Below are positions 35,650 through 43,511 of a DNA stretch of 64,000 bases, one piece after another. Source of the DNA: Streptomyces sp. NBC_00620. GTDB taxonomy: Bacteria > Actinomycetota > Actinomycetes > Streptomycetales > Streptomycetaceae. Location: contig NZ_JAPENY010000003.1 of the NCBI RefSeq assembly GCF_026341825.1, positions 2,604,001-2,668,000 of the forward strand, given 5' to 3'. The position numbers were made by a program, and so were the translations under genes. Within the stretch, counting starts at the first letter, position 1, and every line of letters begins with the position of its first letter. The notes beneath the pieces are model-generated. The model did not search any database and was not told the origin of the DNA. It worked only from the letters and a program-made list of their open reading frames with translations.

Positions 35650-36645
35650 TCAGGGCCTCACCACGATCTTGCCGGTGTGCGTGTTCCTCTCCATCAGGCG
35701 GTGGGCGTCCCCGATGCGGTCGAGGCCGTCGAAGACCTCGGCGACGACCGGACGCAGGGGGCCGTCGGTCAGGCCCGAGTTGAGGTAGTGGGAGGCGCGG
35801 TGGCGGCCCTCGGCGCTCCTGGTGACGTCCGGGTTGGCGTAGCCGTGGACGGTCAGAGGCCAGTTCCAGGACAGCTCGGCGGGGCGCCGGTCGAGAAAGC
35901 CGTAGAGGACCAGCGTGCCGCCCGGTACGGCGGCGTCGCCCAGGGCGCGGAAGCCGGGGCCGCCGATCGCGTCGAAGACGATGTCGACGCCCCGCCCGCC
36001 GGTCAGCCGCTTGGCCTCCTTCACCACGTCCTCCTGCTCGGTGACGATGACGTGCTCCGCGCCCAGGTCGAGGAGGCGCTGCCGCTTGGCCTCGGTGCGG
36101 GTGGTGGCGATCGGGACCGCGCCGGAGCGGCGGGCCACCTGGAGGGCCGCGGTGCCGACTCCGCTGGACGCGCCCGTGATCAGCACCTGGTCGCCGGGTG
36201 CCATGCCGGCAGTCCGGACCAGGGCGCCGTACGAGGTCGAGTACGTGACCCAGGAGGCCGCCGCGGTGACCGCGTCGACTCCGGCGGGCCGGGGTACGAC
36301 GGAACTCTCGTCCAGCAGCACCAGTTCGCCGTAGACCCCGTGAGCGCTCAGTTCGAAGTTGCCCGCCGCCATCACGAGGTCGCCGGGGGCTAAGGCGGTC
36401 ACCCCTTCGCCGACCGACTCGACCGTGCCCGCCGCCTCGTAGCCGTTGCGGGAGGCGGGAAGGGTCGGCTGGTAGTAGTAAGTCCCTGCACGGAAAAGGG
36501 CCTCGGCACGATTGAGGCCCAACGCCTCGACGTGCACGCGGACTTGACCGGGGCCAGGCGCGGGAATCTCGACGTCCTCGGTCTTCAGGACGTCCGGGCC
36601 GCCGAGTTCGTGAAAGAGCACCGTACGTGCGGTGGTTGATGTCAT
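35650..36645 (-). CDS. Zinc-independent MDR oxidoreductase (quinone oxidoreductase type)
   Basis: The 331-residue medium-chain reductase has the GroES-like start (GPGQVRVHVEALGLNRAEALFRAG), no structural zinc cysteines, the NADPH-binding ITGASSGVGTAALQVA motif (about 150-163) and a C-terminal GKIVVRP. It should reduce quinones or enones with NADPH. Codon 85 is TTA, rare in Streptomyces and read by the bldA tRNA. It is divergent from an AraC-family regulator, its likely controller, with about 100 bp between starts. Confidence 0.9.
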   Translation of the reverse strand: MTSTTARTVLFHELGGPDVLKTEDVEIPAPGPGQVRVHVEALGLNRAEALFRAGTYYYQPTLPASRNGYEAAGTVESVGEGVTALAPGDLVMAAGNFELSAHGVYGELVLLDESSVVPRPAGVDAVTAAASWVTYSTSYGALVRTAGMAPGDQVLITGASSGVGTAALQVARRSGAVPIATTRTEAKRQRLLDLGAEHVIVTEQEDVVKEAKRLTGGRGVDIVFDAIGGPGFRALGDAAVPGGTLVLYGFLDRRPAELSWNWPLTVHGYANPDVTRSAEGRHRASHYLNSGLTDGPLRPVVAEVFDGLDRIGDAHRLMERNTHTGKIVVRP

Positions 36646-36746
36646 ACGGGCGACGCTATGAGGCGGCCGGTCGACGATCCATGCCTGCCGGTCTCCCTTT
36701 CATGTCCGAACGTCTCGCCCGGAAGACCACGCGCTACCGTACGGGC

Positions 36747-37691
36747 ATGGACGTACTCAGCGACGCCATCGCGGCGATGCGCACCGGGCGCCCGCACTCC
36801 GCGCGCCAGGACAAGTACGCGCCCTGGGGCATACGTTTCGAGGCCTCGGCCGGGGCGGGTTTCCACGTGGTGCTCCAGGGGTCGGCGTGGCTGATCCCCT
36901 CGGACGGCGACCCGGTGGCGCTGGGCCCGGGTGACGTGGTGTTCCTCGCCCACGGCCGCGGGCACGCGCTGGCCGGCGCCGTCGACGTACCGCTGGAGGA
37001 GGTACGACTGGATCCGGGCACCACCTGGCCCGAACTCCCGCCCGTACAGGGGTCGTCGAAGGCAACGCCCACGGTGCTGCTGTGCGGCGCGTACTGGCTG
37101 GACCGGGCCCGCGCCCACCCCCTGCTCACGGAGCTGCCCGAGGTGGTCCACCTCCCTGCCCGGGTCGGCGCGCACCGCTCGCTGCGGGCGGCGGTCGAGC
37201 TCCTCGGCGTGGAGCTGGAGGAGCCCCAGCCGGGCTCCGACACCATCGTGACGTCGCTCCTCGACACGCTGCTGCTGTACATCCTGCGCGCCTGGTGGCA
37301 GCGCGAGCGCCATGGGCAGGGTCATCCGACGGGCTGGTCCGCGGCCCTCGCCGACCCCGGTGTCGCGGCGGCCCTGCGCGCCATCCACGGCGACCCGTCC
37401 CACCCCTGGACGGTCGAGGAGCTCGGCACCCGCGGCGGCCTCTCCCGCGCCGCCTTCGCACGCCGCTTCGCCACCCTGGTGGGCGAGCCCCCGCTCACCT
37501 ACCTCACCTGGTGGCGCATGACCACCGCGGGCCGCCTCCTTCGAGCCGAGGACATGCCGCTCCGCCTGATAGCCCAACGCACCGGCTACACCTCGGAGTT
37601 CGCCTTCGCCAAGGCCTTCAAGAGGGAGTACGGGGTGGCGCCGGGGCAGTACCGCAAGGGGACCTCCCAGGGCACCACGCGCACCGCATGA
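36747..37691 (+). CDS. AraC-family regulator with cupin-type sensor domain
   Basis: A 314-residue regulator. The N-terminal half is a cupin_6-like sensor (GFHVVLQGSAWLIPSDGDPVALGPGDVVFLAHG, about 35-67), and the C-terminal ~100 residues are a double HTH of AraC type (WTVEELGTRGGLSRAAFARRF ... LRLIAQRTGYTSEFAFAKAFKREYG). ATG 36747 is chosen by alignment to the family start; ATG 36702 is possible. The divergent partner is the quinone-reductase gene, a common arrangement for a regulator and its target. Confidence 0.88.
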   Translation: MDVLSDAIAAMRTGRPHSARQDKYAPWGIRFEASAGAGFHVVLQGSAWLIPSDGDPVALGPGDVVFLAHGRGHALAGAVDVPLEEVRLDPGTTWPELPPVQGSSKATPTVLLCGAYWLDRARAHPLLTELPEVVHLPARVGAHRSLRAAVELLGVELEEPQPGSDTIVTSLLDTLLLYILRAWWQRERHGQGHPTGWSAALADPGVAAALRAIHGDPSHPWTVEELGTRGGLSRAAFARRFATLVGEPPLTYLTWWRMTTAGRLLRAEDMPLRLIAQRTGYTSEFAFAKAFKREYGVAPGQYRKGTSQGTTRTA

Positions 37692-37693
37692 CC

Positions 37694-37729
37694 GAGGGGC
37701 GCCCACCGGATCACCGGTGGGCGCCCCTC
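37694..37729. terminator. Bidirectional terminator
   Basis: Perfect 16-bp arms GAGGGGCGCCCACCGG and CCGGTGGGCGCCCCTC around ATCA. It lies between the convergent AraC-family and EF-hand genes. Confidence 0.9.
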
Positions 37730-37739
37730 TCCGCTCGGC

Positions 37740-37985
37740 TCACTTGTTGAGGTGGGCCCAGAACTCGTCGAACGACAGGAGCTTGTCACCGTTGAGGTCG
37801 CGGTTGGCGATCAGGGCCTCCGCGACCGACTCGGTGACGTTCCAGTCCCCGCCCTGGGCGAGGGCGGTCTTGAACTCGGCGGGCGTGATGAACCCGTCCC
37901 CGTCCGTGTCGATCCGCTCGAACGCCTTGCGTGCTTCCTCGATGTCCGCCACCGGATCCGCCCCTTCGTAGTGCATTCCTGCCAT
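37740..37985 (-). CDS. EF-hand calcium-binding protein
   Basis: The 81-residue protein has two EF-hand loops: DTDGDGFITPAE and DLNGDKLLSFDE. Both keep the acidic positions at 1, 3 and 5 and the final Glu at 12, apart from Lys in the second loop. Streptomyces have several such small calmodulin-like proteins, thought to buffer Ca2+ during aerial growth. Start is uncertain between ATG 37985 and 37976; a TATAC stretch just upstream would also allow leaderless initiation. Confidence 0.88.
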   Translation of the reverse strand: MAGMHYEGADPVADIEEARKAFERIDTDGDGFITPAEFKTALAQGGDWNVTESVAEALIANRDLNGDKLLSFDEFWAHLNK

Positions 37986-38001
37986 GTATACGGAGGTCAG
38001 A

Positions 38002-38616
38002 TTAACCGGCCACCCGAGCACGCAGTGCGGCGACCACCCAGGCGAACTCCTCACGGTGCGCGCCGGCGGGGCTCCCGCCCTTCAGCGTGGACAGCAACTC
38101 CCGGTACCGGGCGAGCCGGTCGTTGGACGCCGACTCCATGCGTTCGAGTACGACGGTCAGGTCGCCGCCCCCCAGTACCTCCCGCACGATCGCCTCCGCC
38201 TCCGGCGACTCGGGGGCGATTCCCCGCTTGCGGGCGTCCGCCCCCAGCTGGAGCAGGCGCATGGGGAACCACGTGGCCCGCCCGGCGGCGGCACCGCGGT
38301 TGTAGTCCGCCGAGTTGAAGTCGAAGACGTTCCGCATCTGCGCCCGGAACTCGGGGTCCTGGACCATCTCGGCCAGCTCCACCCAGGCGTCCACCTGCTC
38401 GGGGGTCGGATCGTCCGGCAGGCCCACCGAGATGGAACGCATCCGCTCCTCGATGCCCGGGTCCACATAGTCGAGCCCGTGGAACAGCTCGTCCACGAAC
38501 TCCTCCATGATCCGCTTCCGCTCGGCTGCCGACAGCCGCGCCAGCTTGTTCATGAGTGTCATCTCCTCTGCGGTCGAACCGCGTCGCGCCACGGTCGACA
38601 GCACCGCACGGGTCAC
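38002..38616 (-). pseudogene. C-terminal part of a split MerR-family regulator
   Basis: This frame encodes the effector part (MNKLARLSAAERKRIMEEFV ... VVAALRARVAG) that in intact relatives follows directly on the MerR HTH. Here a 38-bp palindromic repeat separates the two and shifts the frame. GTG 38616 gives 204 residues. ATG 38553 has GAGGAG 9 nt upstream and could give a separately translated 183-residue protein. Whether the halves cooperate as two proteins is unknown. Confidence 0.7.
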
Positions 38617-38618
38617 CT

Positions 38619-38948
38619 TCAGCTGGGGGCACCTCCCAGGCCCTTAAGGCACTGGGGGAGGATCTGCGCGTCCAGCGCCGCCACGTGCGCCGCCGCGACC
38701 TCCGCGACCGTCATCTCGCCCGCCAGCACCTTGCGTACGTCGTCCAGGCCGAGGCCCAGCTCGCGCAGGGTGTGGATCAGTTCCAGGCGGGCGACGGACT
38801 CGGCGTCGTAGAGGCGGTAGCCGCCGGCGGAGCGGGTCACCGGGGTGAGGACGCCCTCGTCCGACCAGTACCGGATGGTGCGCACGGTCAGTCCGGTGGC
38901 CCTGGCCAGCTCTCCGATGGTGAAAAGTCCGGTGCCGTCGTCGATCAT
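38619..38948 (-). pseudogene. N-terminal (HTH) part of a split MerR-family regulator
   Basis: The 109-residue product has a complete MerR HTH (TIGELARATGLTVRTIRYWSDEG ... GYRLYDAESVARLELIHTLRELGLGLDDV) and then ends in residues encoded by the inserted repeat (LPQCLKGLGGAPS, stop at 38619). It is divergent from the GNAT gene by 54 bp, sharing its promoter region. DNA binding could survive, but effector sensing would need the second fragment. Confidence 0.75.
38623..38660. repeat. 38-bp palindromic dispersed repeat inserted in the MerR-family gene
   Basis: The element CTGGGGGCACCTCCCAGG...CCTTAAGGCACTGGGGGAG is a form of a short palindromic repeat that I recall from many Streptomyces intergenic regions. 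Its near-symmetric arms can fold. Here it lies within a coding sequence, adds a length not divisible by three, and closes both frames (TGA at 38619-38621 in one, TAA in the other). Confidence 0.75.
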
Positions 38949-39002
38949 GTCTGCGAGTGTGGGCCTTCCAGTGGGTGGAGACTCAAGGAGCGCGGGAGCA
39001 CG

Positions 39003-39638
39003 GTGGTGGAGACTCTTCGGGACATTCTCGAAGCTGCGGGGCGCGGTGTCCTCCCGCCTGCGGACGGCCGTACGACCGTCGTGGCGCAGGCGTCCCACCG
39101 GGACGCGGGTGTGCTCGCCTTCACCGCGCACGCGGTGGTCTTCACGGACGAGGATCCGCAGTGGGTGTACGACACCCTGGCCGCCGTGGAGTGCGACGCC
39201 CTCGCGGCGCCGATGAACGCGCGGTTCCTGACGGCCTTGCTGGAGCGGACGGGGCGTACGTCCGAAACGATCGACGCGATGCTGGTGGGTTCTCCCCTGC
39301 CCGGCGAGCCGCCGCTCCCGCTGAAGGAGATCACGGACGGCGGACATCCGCGGATCGTGTACGCCCGCAGGCGGCGCGACGACGTGCGCGCGTGGACCGC
39401 GGAGGGCGGCGTGCTGGTGATGGGGCGCGGCATCGCCGGCCGCCTCGAGGTCTCCGTCGAGGTGGACGAGGAGGTACGGCACCGGGGGCTGGGCCGGCTG
39501 CTGGTGACCGCCGCCCGGCATCTCGTCACGGAGCCGCTGTGGGCCCAGGTCGCGCCGGGGAACGCCCGCAGCATGCGGACGTTCCAGGCGGCCGGCTACC
39601 GGATCGTGGGCTCGGAGGCGCTGCTCATCGCCCGATAG
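39003..39638 (+). CDS. GNAT family acetyltransferase
   Basis: A 211-residue protein with the acetyl-CoA-binding motif VEVDEEVRHRGLGRLLVTAARHL (about 158-180) and the following APGNARSMRTFQAAGYRIVGSEALL, typical of N-acetyltransferases. The N-terminal half is family-specific and substrate is unknown. GTG 39003 or GTG 39006 is the start, with GGGAG just upstream. It ends 3 bp from the convergent ADP-ribosyltransferase gene. Confidence 0.85.
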   Translation: MVETLRDILEAAGRGVLPPADGRTTVVAQASHRDAGVLAFTAHAVVFTDEDPQWVYDTLAAVECDALAAPMNARFLTALLERTGRTSETIDAMLVGSPLPGEPPLPLKEITDGGHPRIVYARRRRDDVRAWTAEGGVLVMGRGIAGRLEVSVEVDEEVRHRGLGRLLVTAARHLVTEPLWAQVAPGNARSMRTFQAAGYRIVGSEALLIAR

Positions 39639-39641
39639 GCG

Positions 39642-40253
39642 TCAGTGCCAGGGCTCGTAGTACGGGTTGCTCTCGCAGTCGCTCATGATCTCGGTCTTGG
39701 TCTTCTTGTCGACCGGACAGACACCGATGATGTACTGGCGCGCGATGCCGCCGGGGAAGGCGACCTCGACCTGGTCGGCCCACTTGTGGGTGTCGCCGAT
39801 GGTCTTGTTGACGTCGACGCCGCCGGGCGCGTCGATGTAGTAGTTGTAGCCGCTCTTCCACCACGTCTTGTAGAGGTCGTGGTCGTAGCTCGTGGAGACG
39901 TACGGGGAGGGCTGGTTGACGAGGACGTAACTCTCGATGTCGTACTGGCCGGTGAGGACGTCCTTCGGGTAGAAGCCCTGCTCGAAGACGGCCGCGGGGC
40001 CTCGGCCGTCACTGCGGTAGAGCGTGTCGCAGGTCTTGCGCCAGACGGGCTGCGGGGTGATGCGGTCGACGTCCACGCGGTGGTCGGCGGCGGCCTCGAC
40101 CGGGTCGGCGAACTGGGGGCAGGCGGGGGCGGCGGCCTTGGCCGGGGTGGACGCGGGGACGGTGGCGGCGGAGGTCGCGAAGACGGCGGCCAGGGACAGG
40201 ACGACGGCAGCGGCCCGCCGCCGCAGGCGAGTTGTGATCATGGTGATCACCAT
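39642..40253 (-). CDS. Secreted ScARP/pierisin-type ADP-ribosyltransferase
   Basis: The 203-residue protein has a signal peptide (1-41, RRRAAAVVLSLAAVFATSAAT) and a compact R-S-E class transferase domain: Arg80 in LYRSDGR, Ser-Thr-Ser at 120-122 and the QVE motif with Glu163. The overall pattern matches ScARP of S. coelicolor and scabin of S. scabies, which ADP-ribosylate guanine bases or nucleosides. Four cysteines after cleavage fit two disulfides. The start is ATG 40253 or ATG 40241. It lies in the same direction as the YncE-like lipoprotein and NodB genes. Confidence 0.88.
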   Translation of the reverse strand: MVITMITTRLRRRAAAVVLSLAAVFATSAATVPASTPAKAAAPACPQFADPVEAAADHRVDVDRITPQPVWRKTCDTLYRSDGRGPAAVFEQGFYPKDVLTGQYDIESYVLVNQPSPYVSTSYDHDLYKTWWKSGYNYYIDAPGGVDVNKTIGDTHKWADQVEVAFPGGIARQYIIGVCPVDKKTKTEIMSDCESNPYYEPWH

Positions 40254-40318
40254 CTCGGTTCTGCGGCGGCGGGCCGGGGACCGTCACTCGTACGAGGCGT
40301 GTCCCAACTGGTCTGTGG

Positions 40319-41503
40319 TCAGCGGAAGATGCCGGTGTGGCCGAGCGAGTAGCGGCCCGGCTGCGGGTACACGGCGAGGCCGTGCGGGCCGCTGCCGACC
40401 TTGATGCGGGCGAGCTGGATGCCGGTGCGGGTGTCGATGGCGTACACCTCGGCGTCGTAGCGCCCGGACAGCCACAGGACCTTGCCGTCGGCCGAGACGC
40501 CGCCCATGTCGGGGCTGCCGCCGTCGGGCAGGCGCCACTTCTTGGTCAGCTTGTTCAGGGTGAAGTCGAAGATGGAGATGGAGCCCTCGCCCCGGTTGGA
40601 GATGTACATCTCGCGCGAGTCGCGGCTGACGTACAGGCCGTGGCAGCCCTTGCCGGTGCGCAGGAGCTTGGGCTCGGTGAACTTGTCGCCGTCCAGGACC
40701 CAGATGCCGTCGGCCATCATGTCGGCGATGTAGAACTTCTTGCCGTCCGGCGAGATCTTCACGTCCTGCGGCATCGCGCCGTCGAACGGGAGCTTCTGCT
40801 GACCGATCACCTTCATCTTCTCGGTGTCGACCTTGAGCAGTTCGCCGCTGAACTCGCAGGAGACGATGAAGTAGCGGCCGTCGGCCGAGAAGTCGGCGTG
40901 GTTGACGCCGTAGCAGCTGACCGGTTCGGTCTTGACGCGCTTCATGGTGTGGGCGTCGCGGAAGACCAGCTCGCGGTCGAGGGAGGCCATGACGATGGAG
41001 TACTTGCCGTTGGGCGTGAAGTAGAGGTTGTACGGGTCGTGCACCTCGACCTCCTTGCCCACCTTCCCCGTCTTCGGGTCGATGGGGGTGAGCGTGTGGC
41101 CGCGGTTGTTGTTGACCCAGAGCGTCTTCATGTCCCAGGAGGGGACGACGTGTTGGGGCTGGCGGCCGACATGGAGGGTCTCGACGACCTTGTACGTCTT
41201 GGGGTCGATGACCGAGACGGTGTCGGACTCGGTGTTGGGGACGTAGACGCGGGACGGGAAGTCCTTGACCACCGGGGAGAGTTTGCCCGCACGGTCGGCC
41301 GCGTAGACGTCCGTCGGGTCGAGCACGGGGGGCATGCCGGGCAGGCCCCTGGCGGCCGGCGGCTTCGTGGGCTGGGCCGGCTGCTGCACGCCCTTGGTGC
41401 CGAGCGCTTCGTTCGCGTGATCCTTGGGCTCGGTGCCGCAGGCGGCCAGGGCGGCGAGGACCGCGCCCGCGACCAGGGCGCGCTTCGTGAGGTTCGGGTG
41501 CAT
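40319..41503 (-). CDS. YncE-like beta-propeller lipoprotein
   Basis: A 394-residue exported protein. The signal has a lipobox (LAALAAC, Cys22), so it should be membrane-anchored outside the cell. The rest is a seven-bladed YVTN/YncE-type propeller: RVYVPNTESDTVSVIDPKT, LWVNNN, DVKISPDGKKFYIAD, MYISNRGEGSISIFD and LWLSGRYDAEVYAID. Function is unknown; related proteins bind DNA or pair with metal or quinoprotein enzymes. ATG 41503 overlaps the stop of the NodB-type gene (TGATG), so the two are coupled. Confidence 0.88.
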   Translation of the reverse strand: MHPNLTKRALVAGAVLAALAACGTEPKDHANEALGTKGVQQPAQPTKPPAARGLPGMPPVLDPTDVYAADRAGKLSPVVKDFPSRVYVPNTESDTVSVIDPKTYKVVETLHVGRQPQHVVPSWDMKTLWVNNNRGHTLTPIDPKTGKVGKEVEVHDPYNLYFTPNGKYSIVMASLDRELVFRDAHTMKRVKTEPVSCYGVNHADFSADGRYFIVSCEFSGELLKVDTEKMKVIGQQKLPFDGAMPQDVKISPDGKKFYIADMMADGIWVLDGDKFTEPKLLRTGKGCHGLYVSRDSREMYISNRGEGSISIFDFTLNKLTKKWRLPDGGSPDMGGVSADGKVLWLSGRYDAEVYAIDTRTGIQLARIKVGSGPHGLAVYPQPGRYSLGHTGIFR

Positions 41504-42336
41504 CAGCTCAGCAGCTCCGTGGTGGTGACCGCGCGCAGGCCGCGACGGTTCAGTTCTTCCAGGACGGCGGGCAGCGCGGCGACGGTGTCCGCGTACCCGA
41601 AGTGCAGGCTCACCACGGATCCGTTGCGGATCTCGCCGGTGATCTTGCGAGTGACGGCGGGGGCGCCCGGCGAGGTGAAGTCGAGCGAGTCGACGTCGTA
41701 GGAGAGGACGTGCGGGTAGCCCGCGCCGCGGGCGAGGCGTTCGACGAGCGGGGAGGCGCGGGCGGTACGCGACGGTCTGAACCAGCTGCCGATGGACCCG
41801 GTCAGCCTGCGCAGCCGCTCCGCACAGCCCCGGATCTCAGCGTCCGCCTCCGTCTCCGTCATCGCGTTGATGTCGAGGTGCCGGAGGGTGTGGTTGCCGA
41901 GGTCGTGGCCCCCGTCGAGGATGCGGCGCGCCAGATCGGGGTGCTCGTCGAGCCAGCTCCCCACGGCGAGCACGGTGATGTGGGCCCCGCCCTTCTCCGC
42001 CTCGCCGAGGACCGCCCTGGTGATGGCGGGATCGCCCTGGCCGTGGAAGGTGAGGGCGACTTGGGGCCGGGTGCGGGGTCCGTGGGCGATCTCCACGGGC
42101 TGGTCCGGGAACCGGCGCGGCGCGGGTGCGGCGGGGGCGGCAGGGGGTGCGCCGCTGCTGCGAGCGCGGGCGACCGGGTGCGCGACGGCCCCGCTCGCGG
42201 AACACCCGGCGACGAAGGCCCCGGCCGCGAACGCGCCCCCCGAACGCAACACCGCCCGCCGATGGGGCGCGGCACGCGCGGCGATTCCTTCGGGGGGCGG
42301 CTGAGGGGGGTGATCGGGCGTGGTCACCCGCACCAT
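41503..42336 (-). CDS. NodB-fold polysaccharide deacetylase-like lipoprotein with altered first motif
   Basis: The 277-residue protein has a twin-arginine-like leader with lipobox (HRRAVLRSGGAFAAGAFVAGC) and a NodB-type domain (about 85-275). The second metal motif GNHTLRH and the RPSRTA-type motif 3 are present. The first motif, normally TFDDG, reads TFHGQGD, so the catalytic base and one metal-binding Asp are missing or shifted. It may be a non-canonical or inactive esterase. Translation is coupled with the downstream propeller lipoprotein, suggesting a shared envelope task. Confidence 0.85.
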   Translation of the reverse strand: MVRVTTPDHPPQPPPEGIAARAAPHRRAVLRSGGAFAAGAFVAGCSASGAVAHPVARARSSGAPPAAPAAPAPRRFPDQPVEIAHGPRTRPQVALTFHGQGDPAITRAVLGEAEKGGAHITVLAVGSWLDEHPDLARRILDGGHDLGNHTLRHLDINAMTETEADAEIRGCAERLRRLTGSIGSWFRPSRTARASPLVERLARGAGYPHVLSYDVDSLDFTSPGAPAVTRKITGEIRNGSVVSLHFGYADTVAALPAVLEELNRRGLRAVTTTELLS

Positions 42337-42481
42337 TTAAGGGGAGTTGCCCACAAAAAGGGCGATTGCACCTATTGGGGGGCGGGTCGCGGGGGCGGGG
42401 ATGCCTGGGGATGCCCAGAAACTCCACGTCACCGCCCCGCAAGCGGCAACACCCCGTGCCGTAACCAGCCCCCACCGCCTT

Positions 42482-42625
42482 TTGGATCACTCAACGGCGT
42501 CTGAGATAGTCAGCGGTGCGACCTCCACCCATTGACCCGGGCGTTGGTTGTCGCCGGTGCCGTGGTTCACACCCCAAATAGTTCCGCGGCGCCTCCGGAA
42601 GCCCCGGCCGTTGAGCGGCCGGGGT
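42482..42625 (+). ncRNA. Candidate small RNA (promoter plus terminator, no ORF)
   Basis: TTGGAT (42482-42487) and GATAGT (42505-42510) are spaced by 17 bp, like a housekeeping sigma promoter of Streptomyces. About 90 bp further a perfect hairpin CCCCGGCCG-TTGAG-CGGCCGGGG followed by TTTCT ends the stretch. The implied transcript is about 110 nt. The hairpin might alternatively serve the minus-strand gene that ends at 42653. Confidence 0.4.
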
Positions 42626-42627
42626 TT
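42602..42627 (+). terminator. Rho-independent terminator
   Basis: Nine-bp perfect stem, 5-nt loop and TTT tail on the plus strand. It also lies just beyond the stop of the minus-strand ATPase gene, so it may act in both directions. Confidence 0.75.
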
Positions 42628-42652
42628 CTGCGTGAGCGGGGCAGGGCGGGGA

Positions 42653-43156
42653 TCAGCGGTCGGCGACGCGCATTTCGAACCAGGTGGTCTTGCCGCGGGG
42701 GAGGAGGTCGACGCCCCAGCGGTCGGAGAGTTTGTCGACGAGGAAGAGGCCGCGGCCGCTCAGGTCCATTTCCTGGACCGGCATAAGACAGGGAAGGCCG
42801 CGTGAGGGGTCGCGGACCTCGATGCGGATCCACCCCCGGCGGCGGCGCATCCGGAGCCCGAAGACGCGGGCGCCGGTGTGCCGTACGGCGTTGCCGACGA
42901 GTTCGGAGACCAGTAACACGGCGTCTTCCGTCATCTTCGGCGAGAGGCCCCAGTGCCGCAGGACCACGACCTGGGTGAGCCGCCGCGCGGTGGCCGCGGA
43001 CTCCGGGCGGGAAGGTAAGGGCACCTCCGCCTCGGTCGGATTGCCGAACAACTCCAGCGCCTTGAGCGCCTGTTCGTCCTCGACCGCAGGCGTCCAGCGC
43101 GCCGCGGTCGCACCCCCGTGCCGCCGCGGCGGTTCGATACCCTCCAGCCCCGCCAT
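42653..43156 (-). CDS. RsbW/SpoIIAB-type ATP-binding protein (HATPase_c)
   Basis: A 167-residue protein with the serine-kinase/anti-sigma ATPase fold: N-box LLVSELVGNAVRHTG, G1-type DPSRGLP and GRGLFLVDKLSDRWG. Streptomyces have many of these, acting as anti-sigma factors or partners of SpoIIE phosphatases. No sigma or anti-anti-sigma gene is adjacent, so the partner is unknown. ATG 43156 is chosen, with GGGG close upstream. Confidence 0.85.
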   Translation of the reverse strand: MAGLEGIEPPRRHGGATAARWTPAVEDEQALKALELFGNPTEAEVPLPSRPESAATARRLTQVVVLRHWGLSPKMTEDAVLLVSELVGNAVRHTGARVFGLRMRRRRGWIRIEVRDPSRGLPCLMPVQEMDLSGRGLFLVDKLSDRWGVDLLPRGKTTWFEMRVADR

Positions 43157-43511
43157 GACCCCATCATGGCCGCCCAAAGCGCCCTTCGGGGCCGTTCCGA
43201 AGGAATACGCCCCCCGGAACCCCCTGTTCCGCAGCATCCGATCGGCATATGCCACAGGCAGTTCGGCGCTCACCAGAGCCCGTCTGACCTGCCAGAACAG
43301 CCCACCGCAGGGCAATCCCCGGCCTCCCCCGACAAGGCAGCCTTAAGGTTGCCTTAAGGCTCGCATAAACCAGCCCTTCGGGGGACGCCGGGTAAGACAT
43401 CGCGTCAACTGCAAGTGGATCAGCGGAACTTGTGGTGTGAGATTCAACCAACTCGGGTGCGGGATTCAGTGAACCCGAGGTGTCGGACTCAGTGCATCCG
43501 AGCCGCGGGAG
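43157..43511. other. Gene gap with palindrome and degenerate repeats
   Basis: Contains the inverted repeat AGCCTTAAGG-TTG-CCTTAAGGCT (43339-43361), in the upstream region of the minus-strand ATPase gene, and three degenerate ~24-bp units (about 43464-43516) built on GGATTCAGTGAACCCGAG-like sequence next to the stop of the enoyl-CoA hydratase gene. No gene is seen. Confidence 0.6.
43339..43361. promoter_or_regulatory. Perfect palindrome, possible operator
   Basis: Ten-bp arms AGCCTTAAGG and CCTTAAGGCT flank TTG. It lies about 180 bp upstream of the RsbW-type gene start. The CCTTAAGG core is AT-richer than its surroundings. Confidence 0.4.

Larger units (their letters stand above)
42337..42652. 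other. Gene gap containing a candidate small RNA
   Basis: No coding frame is convincing. The right half carries a promoter-like pair and a strong hairpin (listed separately) on the plus strand. The left part is the upstream region of the NodB-type gene. Confidence 0.5.

Noticed and set aside
42541..42625. tRNA gene suggested by GTGGTTCACACCCC
   Set aside because: The T-arm-like sequence lacks GTTCRA and no acceptor or anticodon arms can be drawn around it.
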